A DNA stretch of 64,000 nt, taken from contig NZ_FOOT01000006.1 of the NCBI RefSeq assembly GCF_900113285.1, positions 1-64,000 on the forward strand, written 5' to 3'. The notes beneath the pieces are model-generated. The model saw nothing but the letters and a program-made list of their open reading frames with translations, was not told where the DNA came from and searched no databases. This DNA comes from Pontibacter chinhatensis. Its GTDB lineage: Bacteria > Bacteroidota > Bacteroidia > Cytophagales > Hymenobacteraceae. The translations under genes were made by a program, and so were the position numbers. Of this stretch, positions 1 to 6,952 are shown in pieces (position 1 is the first letter of the stretch; the number at the start of each line of letters is the position of its first letter).

Positions 1-100
1 TTTAAAGCGTCAATTAGAAACCGGTCTTGCAAGGGATACAAAATAGATACGCAGCAACGTTAGCGGGAGAAATCAATAGTTAATATGGGGGGAATACCAC

Positions 101-182
101 CCAACGATTAGTCTAGATGGTGTTTCGTTGGAGGGTCGCTGTGCTCAGCAAATTTCCTCCAATGGCATCTAGACAGTGTTGG
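101..182. repeat. Long imperfect inverted repeat, attC-like
   Basis: The arms at 101-134 and 156-182 are complementary around TCTAGATG and TTGGAGG, with extra unpaired bases in the left arm. The outer ends read CCAAC and GTTGG. Read on the minus strand the outer boxes are GACCAAC and GTTGGGT, and the second matches the attC core GTTRRRY exactly. This fits a second attC-like site downstream of the cassette at 690-1316, in the same orientation. It could instead be an unrelated hairpin. Confidence 0.4.
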
Positions 183-186
183 TCGA

Positions 187-244
187 GGTTGTTTTCCCTT
201 TTTTCTCCCGGTACTGTGTTTTTTTTTACTTAGGGAAAACAACC
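187..244. repeat. Perfect 13-bp hairpin
   Basis: GGTTGTTTTCCCT (187-199) and AGGGAAAACAACC (232-244) are perfect complements separated by 32 bases that include a run of nine or more T. No gene ends immediately next to it, so it is described only as a structured element. It might be a terminator for something outside the window, or part of a mobile cassette. Confidence 0.5.
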
Positions 245-689
245 TGCCTGGTTGGGTTATTTTCTCCTTTTAAATTCCATTCTAAGTGGCGCTTTAGCCG
301 GCGGCAATACTGTTAATAGCGGGGTATTAGCAATGTTGCCACAGGCGTCAGGCTCCGGGCAGGCCACCATCAAAAGAAAAACTAGCTTATCATTGGCCTC
401 TCTATGGCCTGCAAGCGGCTGAGAAAGAGCCACTCAGCCGAAGCTAGCCCCTTGACTTTGTCAATTCCCGCCGCTAACTTCGCCCGCTCAAAGTCTTGCC
501 TGGACGCCCCGTCCGAAAGCACCTGGCTTTCTCCCGGCATCGCCGAGCAAGACTTCCAGTCAGAAACGCCATTTCTTCCTTTGGCTCTTTTTCTGTCCCT
601 TGATGAGCTTTAGTGGCCTTTGATGCCCTCCAGTCCCTAAAAAGCCTGAAAGACACGCCACTTTAAAACCTGAAAATAATCCCAATCAC
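245..689. other. Stretch with no supported gene
   Basis: Short open frames exist here (404-613 on plus, 474-656 on minus). They overlap each other, have unusual composition rich in Arg, Lys, Ser and Pro, and match nothing I recognise. If the flanking attC-like sites are real, this would be the body of a second cassette without a convincing ORF. Confidence 0.4.
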
Positions 690-823
690 GGCCAACGTTT
701 TCGGGCTTTGCGTTCGGGCGGGTTTCGGAGCACAAAGTTTCAATTTATTACTAAAGTTCATTAGAAGCACAAAGCTTCAAGGTTGCACGTCAGCCCGCCT
801 GACGCAAAACCCGTGTTATAGCC
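690..823 (-). repeat. attC-like integron recombination site
   Basis: Arms at 702-722 and 794-813 form an imperfect inverted repeat (CGGGYTTTGCG...CGGG). It is closed by outer boxes GGCCAAC (690-696) and GTTATAGCC (815-823). Within the roughly 70-base loop the sequence AGCACAAAGYTTCAA occurs twice. The total of 134 bp is in the range of long attC sites. It lies directly after the stop of the minus-strand DUF4265 gene, and the box GTTATAGCC recurs inverted just upstream of that gene's start at 1308-1316. This is the layout of a gene cassette. The core boxes only partly match RYYYAAC/GTTRRRY, and no integrase is in the window. Confidence 0.5.
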
Positions 824-830
824 AGTTGTT

Positions 831-1298
831 TTAGTGTCTGTGGTCGTCCGATAAACATGGTTCAGCATAACCAATTATTTCTTTTGCTTCCATTTCGTCA
901 AGTTTTAGTTTCACCGGTTTGTAGTCGACCGACACTGGAATTTCCATTGAAAAATATCCTTCATTTACTTTTTCTGAAACACAACCAAGTTTCTCGAAAG
1001 TGTCGCGAATTGAATTAATGTTTTGCGACTTGTCCATAAGCACAACTTGAACTGTCGAGTTGCCAGAATAGTTTTCGGTCCTTCTATATGTCAACATTTG
1101 CTCTTGCTCGTCAAACTCCGCAAATACAATGTCGTCCGATGCTACAAGAGGAGCGTAAAATGGAATATTGTCAAGCTTATAAAGTCCTCTGTCCTTGTCA
1201 ACAATTGTCGCCCACATTGTCTCGGCCATTTCTTCGTCAAAAATGTCGCTATGAAAGCGGAATAATATTTTAACGTAATTGTCGTCTTGTGTCGTCAT
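831..1298 (-). CDS. DUF4265 domain-containing protein (probable cassette gene)
   Basis: This is a 155-residue soluble protein with no signal peptide or membrane segment. The N-terminal half (FRFHSDIFDEEMAETMWA, then NIPFYAPLVASDDIVFAE) resembles the DUF4265 family, whose function is unknown. The stop codon lies 8 bases from the boundary of an attC-like site, and the ATG lies about 10 bases from a copy of the cassette boundary box GTTATAGCC (1308-1316). The gene therefore seems to fill a single integron-type cassette read on the minus strand. It has no operon partner. The family call comes from recall of sequence pattern, and the function remains open. Confidence 0.7.
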   Translation of the reverse strand: MTTQDDNYVKILFRFHSDIFDEEMAETMWATIVDKDRGLYKLDNIPFYAPLVASDDIVFAEFDEQEQMLTYRRTENYSGNSTVQVVLMDKSQNINSIRDTFEKLGCVSEKVNEGYFSMEIPVSVDYKPVKLKLDEMEAKEIIGYAEPCLSDDHRH

Positions 1299-1364
1299 TT
1301 TACAATTGGCTATAACTACTGGACATACGTCAACCTACGCTTATCTGTACTATGTACGTAATAC

Positions 1365-2679
1365 CTACTTCCTGTTAAAGTATAACCTGTCGTACCCGAT
1401 TAGCAGGTCAGCGCGGGAGCCGGGTGGGCGGTAGTAGATGAGGATGTCGTAGTCGTTGCCGGTTTCGAAGTGGCTGCCTTCGAAGTAGCTGTCGTCGGCT
1501 GAGCCGCTGCCGGACTTTAGAGTATAGTAGTAGTTGTAGTAGCCCTGCTTCAGAAGCATACGGCCGGTGTAAGCCTGTCGCTCCGCGTCAAAGGTTAATT
1601 TGGCCTCCTCAGTCTGTCGCCAGTTTGTTAAGTCGCCTTGCAGGTATACTTCGCCGGGCACCTTCTCTGTCACCTGAAGCTCAAAATCCACCCAGGTATA
1701 ATCGCCGTTCACATCGCCGTTGCCGTACTGGCGGTTGCCGAAAATGCGCTTGCCGTTGATATCCGGGTCTTGGCTGTAGGCCTGGCCGCTGCGGTTTTTG
1801 TCGGTTTGCAGGAATACGACGGTTGGGTTTTGCTGCAGGTCAATGTTATCTATCCCCAGACCCTTAAAATTCAGGCTGCGGGTATCGAAGGCTCGGAACT
1901 CGCTTAGGCCCTTAAACAGCTCATTTGGCTCAAAGAAAACATACTCCAGGCGGCGCTGCGCATCGTGCACATAGGTGGGGCGGGCCAGTCGCTTGGCATT
2001 GTCCCAGCGGTAGTTCTGGCGCATTACGGCCTTTACCTCGGCAGAAGGGTTTACAATTTCATAGTCGGCATAGAACACATTGAACTCCACCGGCTGGCGT
2101 GTTTCCCTGCCTCTGGGGCCAAGCGGAGCGCCCAGCTTGCTGGTTACCGCCACCAGTTTCTGATACACCAGCAGGCGCTGTGTCAGCAGCGGCTTGCCAC
2201 CCTCCTCCTGCACCAGCAACAGGTAATTTCCGCTCAGCTTTACGCGCGGCACCCGGAACGTATAGTGCACATAGTTTACGCGCGTATTTACCGAGTTCTG
2301 TGCATCGGTGATAAAGAATTCGTTAAAGTCGTTCAGAAACTGCGAGTCGTTAAGGCCGGAGGGCTTCCAGTTGGCGTCGCAGTGAATCAGCTTGGCCACC
2401 AGCCGGTTAGGCGTCGCGTTCAGCCTGTCGAATTCCAGTATAACCGGAACGCCGGAGCCTAACTCGACTACCGGTGGCTCCAGCACCTCCTCCTCAAAGC
2501 CGGTCGCTACGTAGGCTTGCACCGACTGTATACTTTCGTCATAAATAAAATCCTCGTAGCGGAGCTGTGCCTGCTGCGTGGCAGAACTACTTTGCACCTG
2601 CTGCTCCAGAGGCACGCATGCCGTAGCACCTGCTGCCAGTGCACTGGTTATCAAGCAAGTATATAATTGTCTTTTCAGC
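1365..2679 (-). CDS. Type IX secretion system plug protein (DUF5103 family) lipoprotein
   Basis: The protein has about 438 residues and begins with a signal peptide (MLKRQLYTCLITSALAAG) followed by ATAC, a plausible although non-classical lipobox with Cys22. The body matches the DUF5103 family, now called the T9SS plug protein. Characteristic patches are the N-terminal beta-rich domain (NRLVAKLIHCDANWKPS, FLNDFNEFFI) and a C-terminal half ending in a YYNYYYTL strand and a YRPPG loop. Known family members associate with the SprA translocon of the gliding/T9SS machinery at the outer membrane. It stands alone on the minus strand, 120 bp downstream of osmC. The ATG is at 2679-2681. No frameshift or truncation is seen. 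Confidence 0.8.
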
Positions 2680-2800
2680 ATCTTCGTTTGGGTTGGCCAT
2701 ACTTTGCAAGTATAGCTGTAGGGTTATCAGAACGAATATAGCTAAAAAGTACTAGCCTGCTGCAACAGATGCGATTCTATATTAGATTTATACTTGGGGC

Positions 2801-3250
2801 TTAATCCTCCAGCAGGTGCGTTTCTACAGCTATTCCCGCCTCCAGCGTTTTCTGCACCGGGCATTTTCCGGCTATCCCTTTCAGCCGCTGGCGCTGCTCT
2901 TCTGTTAGGTTTCCTGTGAGGCGCAGGTGCTTAACCACATTTGTTAGCTTGGCGGTTTTCTCTTCGCAGTGCTGGCAGTCGTCAGCGTGGATGCGCTCGT
3001 GGCGCAGGCTTACCTCAGCCCGCTCTAGCGGCCAGCCTTTCCGCTGGGCATACATGTGCAGCGTGATAACAGTGCACGAGCCAAGTGCCGCCAGGATAAA
3101 GTCGTACGGATCAGCACCTTCTTTTATCCCCTGTGCTATCCCGGACTCATCAATGGTCATGGCATCAGTTCCCGCGCTGATGTGTGCTACCAAAGGGGCG
3201 GTGCTCTCGGTGTAAACAGTTACAAAACCTTCTCTTTCTTCTAAGCTCAT
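2801..3250 (-). CDS. OsmC family peroxiredoxin-like protein
   Basis: The protein has 149 residues and covers the full OsmC/Ohr fold. The two family cysteines are present: Cys59 in ALGSCT and Cys130 in AGKCPVQKTL. These form the redox pair that reduces organic hydroperoxides in characterised relatives. An additional CxxC pair (Cys92 and Cys95 in DDCQHCEE) lies between them. The sequence is closer to the YhfA/OsmC-like subgroup than to classical Ohr, so the substrate is uncertain. It is a cytoplasmic protein transcribed as a single gene on the minus strand. Confidence 0.85.
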   Translation of the reverse strand: MSLEEREGFVTVYTESTAPLVAHISAGTDAMTIDESGIAQGIKEGADPYDFILAALGSCTVITLHMYAQRKGWPLERAEVSLRHERIHADDCQHCEEKTAKLTNVVKHLRLTGNLTEEQRQRLKGIAGKCPVQKTLEAGIAVETHLLED

Positions 3251-3429
3251 GATGTATACTTTAGGTGCTGTGTTGTATAAGTATATGGTGATGGGGTAGA
3301 AAGGTTTTAGGAAGTCCTGTTGAAAGTATAACTGCTAAGTAAATGTGCGCGTGCCCGCACTTAATGCTTTAGTACTCATTCCTAGCCACGGCTTCCTGCA
3401 ACTGGATACAAGCTTTTCTTTCTAGCCGT

Positions 3430-3945
3430 CGTTCCTCCTCTAGTTCCCACCAACCTAACGTTTCATTTCAAATTTGGCTCCCTCAAGGCCGGGAGGCCTC
3501 GCCTTCGGGCATCGCGCTGCTTTCGCTTCCTTTGCTCCTGGCGTCGCAATGCCTCGCTTGCGCTCAGCACCGGAACCTCTCGAGGCGCTCAACCCAAAGG
3601 CTGGGTAGCATTCGATAGCCACGGCCATTGCTGTCATCTCGACCTTTGGGAGAGAGCTGTTTAGAATTCCAGCCAGATCTCTCACTGCGTTCGAGATGAC
3701 AGGAAACGTGGTAAGTATAACTCCCCTCCTCGGAGGGGCTGGGGGTGGGTTTATACTTTGTAGGGACAGGTCGCGACATGTCCGCGCTAGAACAGCAACT
3801 ACGAAGCTTTTACTTCAGCTAAAGTAATGACAGACTTCCCCGCCTTGGCTAAGGAGGGGCCAGGGGTGGTTGGGCGCGGCATTGCTAATCTCCCTCCCCT
3901 GTTTTTAGGGGAGGGCCGGGCTGGGGTTACTTACAAGAAAACCGC
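3430..3945 (-). repeat. Composite intergenic repeat, copy 1 (inverted orientation)
   Basis: This gap between osmC and the histidine kinase gene is filled by the same composite element found at 13380-13980, 41255-41830 and 60413-60850, here in reverse orientation. Shared blocks include the inverted pair CTGTCATCTCGA / TCGAGATGACAG around 3630-3705, GAGATCTCTC-type sequence, and TTGGCTAAGGAGGGG (3845-3859). It also contains a block rich in GCG and GAGC words, and the palindrome GGACAGGTCGCGACATGTCC (3765-3784). Frames inside it (for example 3455-3779 and 3827-4306) look like by-products of the repeat. Confidence 0.8.
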
Positions 3946-3946
3946 T

Positions 3947-5302
3947 CTAAAACCGCAGCAGGAAGGTAGTGCCTTGCCCGAGCTCGGACTGTACGGAGAT
4001 AGTGCCTTTGTGCAGGCGCATCATCTGGCGCGAGAGGCTGAGACCGATTCCGGATCCGGCTTTTTTAGTGCTGAAGAAAGGGATGAAGATTTTGGCCATG
4101 GCCTCCTCCGTCATACCTGGCCCATTGTCTGCCACGGCAATGGTGACACGGCTGCGCTCATCCAGGGCAGCGCGCAGCAGTACCTGCCCGTCGGGCTGCT
4201 CGTGCACCGCCTCCATGGCATTCTTCACCAGATTAATCAGCACCTGCTCCACCATACTTCGGTCGGCGGTGAGGAGCATATTGTCGCGCGGACTCTGCAC
4301 CTGTAGGTCCACTTGGTGGCGTGCAAATTGCTCCCGCAGCAAAAGCTTTATCTCCCGTAGCAGCTCCCCCACGTCGAAGCGACTCATTTGTGGTTTGGAG
4401 ATGGTGGTGAGGTTACGAAACTCGTTCACGAAGCGGATAAGCCCATCGGATCGGCGACTGATCGTTTGCAGGCACTGCCCGATGTCCTCAAGCTCCTCAC
4501 GCAGCAGGGTAATTTCTTCGGCATCGGTATCGGTGTAAGTATGGATTTCCTCGCAGGCGCTGGCCGAGAGCGACGAGATGGGCGTAACAGAGTTCATGAT
4601 CTCATGCGTCAGTACCCGGATCAGTTTACCCCAGGCCTCCATCTCTTTCTCCTCCAACTCTGTCTGGATGTTCTGCAGCGAGGCCAGCCGCACCCTGTCG
4701 CCAAGCAGCGACAGCTCGATAACATGCACCGATATATTTGCCTGCTCGCTCTGCTGCCGCATGGGCACGAGCATTTTTTCGCCGCTTTCAAGCTGCAGCA
4801 GCTTTTGCCCCAGCACCGGGCTGCTTTGCTCCAGATCCTGCACCTGCCGCAGCTGCACCACTTGCAGCAGCTTTTTGGCGGCGTTATTGAGCAAAAGTAT
4901 ACTCCCGTCGGGTTTGTAGGTGATAATGCCAATGCCGATGTGCTGCACGATAACCTCGAAGTACTGCAGGTGCGCCTCCTTCTCTGCCCGCACTTCCTTA
5001 AACTTTTCCATCACCTCGTTTAGGCGCATCGCCAGCATCCGCTGCGTCTTGCCCTCGCCTCCTACATGAAACTGCTCCGTAAAATCGTCATACTTTATGG
5101 AGTTGAGAAAGCGCAGGAACAGCCGGTTGGTGCGCTCCATGTACCGCATCAGCAACCAGACCTGCAAAAGTATAAAGAGACTCAGTCCCACCAGCGTGCC
5201 GCTATACTCTTGCCTGAACTCGATTTTTGCAAGTATAAAAACGGACACGGCCAGCAGCAGCACACGCAGCAGGAGCTTGAGTTTATAGTGCCTATAGCTC
5301 AT
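3947..5302 (-). CDS. Sensor histidine kinase, NtrB-like
   Basis: Two N-terminal membrane helices (about residues 8-27 and 35-54) are followed by a juxtamembrane linker and a PAS-like domain (about 110-200). A HisKA domain follows, with the phospho-acceptor in LTHEIMNSVTPI near residue 233. The HATPase domain has an N box (NLVKNAMEAV), a G1 box (DNGPGM) and a G2 box (GSGIGLSLS). The start at 5302 is preferred because it is preceded by GGAAAAG and overlaps the upstream regulator by only 11 bp; a longer start at 5329 is possible. It is translationally coupled to the sigma-54 activator and so is very probably its kinase. The stimulus is unknown but is probably related to the cell envelope, given the permease target. 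Confidence 0.88.
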   Translation of the reverse strand: MSYRHYKLKLLLRVLLLAVSVFILAKIEFRQEYSGTLVGLSLFILLQVWLLMRYMERTNRLFLRFLNSIKYDDFTEQFHVGGEGKTQRMLAMRLNEVMEKFKEVRAEKEAHLQYFEVIVQHIGIGIITYKPDGSILLLNNAAKKLLQVVQLRQVQDLEQSSPVLGQKLLQLESGEKMLVPMRQQSEQANISVHVIELSLLGDRVRLASLQNIQTELEEKEMEAWGKLIRVLTHEIMNSVTPISSLSASACEEIHTYTDTDAEEITLLREELEDIGQCLQTISRRSDGLIRFVNEFRNLTTISKPQMSRFDVGELLREIKLLLREQFARHQVDLQVQSPRDNMLLTADRSMVEQVLINLVKNAMEAVHEQPDGQVLLRAALDERSRVTIAVADNGPGMTEEAMAKIFIPFFSTKKAGSGIGLSLSRQMMRLHKGTISVQSELGQGTTFLLRF

Positions 5303-6677
5303 ACTTTTCCAATCTACGATAGAGGGCACCGCGGCTCAGGCCCAGCTCCTTGGCTGCCTTGGAGATATTGCCGTCGTGCTTCTGCAGGGCCCGCTGCACC
5401 GCCTCACGCTCCAGGTCGTCCAGGTCCAGCGTTTGGGCGGTAACAGCAGGTGCAGCGGCAGGCCCTTCCTCCGACAGGAAGAAGAAATCTTCGGCCTGCA
5501 ATTCGCGGTTATCGCTCATGATAGAGGCGCGCTCCAGGGCGTGCTGCAACTCACGCACGTTGCCAGGCCAGCCGTAGCGCCTCAAGCGAGTCAGGGCCGA
5601 CTCTCCGAGGCGCTTAACGGGCTGTTTATACTTATGGGCATACTCCTGCAAAAAATGATCGGCAAAAAGCGGGATGTCCTCCAGGCGCTCGCGCAGGGGC
5701 GGCAGGTGCAGCTCCACAGTGTTAATGCGGTACAACAAGTCCTGACGGAACTCGCCCCGCTGCACCATCTCTTTCAGGGGCATGTTGGTGGCACAAATCA
5801 GGCGCACATTAACCGGGATGGGTCGGTTGGTGCCAACCCGGATGACTTCGCGCCGTTGCAGCACCGTGAGCAGCTTGGCCTGCATGGCCGGCGACAGGTT
5901 TCCGATTTCATCCAGGAACAATGTGCCGCCGTTGGCCGCCTCTATCCTTCCGACGCGGTCTTCCTTGGCATCGGTAAAGGCGCCTTTTTTGTGGCCAAAG
6001 AGCTCACTCTCAAAAAGCGACTCGGTGATAGCGCCCATGTCCACGGTTACAAACACCTTATCGGCCCTAGAGGAACGATCGTGTATGGTGCGGGCGATCA
6101 CCTCCTTCCCAGTTCCGTTCTCACCAAGCAAAAGGATGTCGGCATCTGTTCTGGCTACTTTATCGATAATGGTGAACAACTGACGCACGGCCCGGCTCTC
6201 CCCTTGTATGATGTTTCTGCCTGTGTTCAGCTGGGTGTTGAGCGCGCGGTTTACCTCTTTCAGCTGGTTTACTTCCCGGTACGAGTTGCGCAGTCTGGCA
6301 GCGGCCGACAGCGTGGCTATCAGTTTCTCATTCTGCCAGGGCTTCAGCACAAAATCGGTGGCACCCTCTTTCAGGGCCCGCACCGCCATCTCCACATCAC
6401 CGAAAGCAGTAATCATCACCACCACCGCCGAAGGGTCGTACTTGAGGATCTCCTTAAGCCAGTAAAACCCTTCCTGTCCGCTCGTAATATCCTGGCTGAA
6501 GTTCATGTCGAGCAGGATGAGGTCGAAGTCTTCGTTAGAAAGCAGGAACGGGATTTTTTTGGGGTTCTTCTCCATCACCACTTCTTTGGCGTGTCGCCGC
6601 AGCAGCATTTTGGCCGAGAACAGCACGTCCTCGTTATCATCAATCACCAGGATGCGCCCCAGATTTTGTTCTTCCAT
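5292..6677 (-). CDS. Sigma-54-dependent response regulator, NtrC family
   Basis: The protein has 461 residues in three domains. The receiver has phospho-acceptor Asp57 in LILLDMNF, an acidic pair at 13-14 and Lys112. The AAA+ domain carries Walker A GENGTGKE (185-192), the sigma-54 contact loop GAFTDA (232-237) and arginine fingers. A Fis-type helix-turn-helix follows at about 420-461 (ISKAAKELGLSRGALYRRL). It forms an overlapping two-gene unit with the kinase at 3947-5302. The divergent intergenic space has two TGTCC-N6-GGACA dyads, which I infer to be its enhancer sites for the permease gene at 6953. Confidence 0.93.
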   Translation of the reverse strand: MEEQNLGRILVIDDNEDVLFSAKMLLRRHAKEVVMEKNPKKIPFLLSNEDFDLILLDMNFSQDITSGQEGFYWLKEILKYDPSAVVVMITAFGDVEMAVRALKEGATDFVLKPWQNEKLIATLSAAARLRNSYREVNQLKEVNRALNTQLNTGRNIIQGESRAVRQLFTIIDKVARTDADILLLGENGTGKEVIARTIHDRSSRADKVFVTVDMGAITESLFESELFGHKKGAFTDAKEDRVGRIEAANGGTLFLDEIGNLSPAMQAKLLTVLQRREVIRVGTNRPIPVNVRLICATNMPLKEMVQRGEFRQDLLYRINTVELHLPPLRERLEDIPLFADHFLQEYAHKYKQPVKRLGESALTRLRRYGWPGNVRELQHALERASIMSDNRELQAEDFFFLSEEGPAAAPAVTAQTLDLDDLEREAVQRALQKHDGNISKAAKELGLSRGALYRRLEKYEL

Positions 6678-6802
6678 AGTTTTGTTTTGAATGCTTGATT
6701 ATGTGATGGAGCAACGCTATACTTCTACCTGGTATAAAAATACTATGCCAGTTTTACATTCATCTAATATAGGCAAATTAGCGCATAAAGTATGAATCAG
6801 GT

Positions 6803-6839
6803 TGTCCGGTGATGGACAGAAAGTGTCCGGCAGTGGACA
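6803..6839 (+). promoter_or_regulatory. Tandem enhancer-like operators TGTCC-N6-GGACA
   Basis: TGTCCGGTGATGGACA (6803-6818) and TGTCCGGCAGTGGACA (6824-6839) are two dyads with perfect 5-bp arms and identical spacers of six. They are centred 21 bp apart, which is two helical turns. They lie between the gene for an NtrC-type activator and a divergent permease gene. The site is about 55-90 bp upstream of a -24/-12-like element, which is the classical position of a sigma-54 enhancer. Confidence 0.75.
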
Positions 6840-6892
6840 TAGCAGAAAGCCTATACTTACGCCTGCCAGCCTGTAGTGCCCTTTTAAGGCTT

Positions 6893-6910
6893 TGGCACAG
6901 CTCTTGGCAT
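6893..6910 (+). promoter_or_regulatory. Candidate sigma-54 promoter (-24/-12)
   Basis: TTGGCAC (6892-6898) followed by TTGGCAT (6904-6910) resembles the sigma-54 consensus TGGCAC-N5-TTGCW. The GG-to-GC distance is one base longer than the strict consensus, so this is a near match. A start of transcription near 6920 would leave about 33 bases before the ATG at 6953. Confidence 0.5.
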
Positions 6911-6952
6911 TTGGTGTAGAGGAACAAGATGCCTACCTCAAACAGTAGAACT

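Noticed and set aside
404..656. Overlapping short frames on both strands
   Set aside because: They overlap, are low in sequence complexity, match no family I know and have no convincing start signals.
5376..6698. 440-codon open frame on the plus strand
   Set aside because: It is exactly antisense to the sigma-54 regulator gene and has no family likeness; the long opening is due to codon bias in the real gene.
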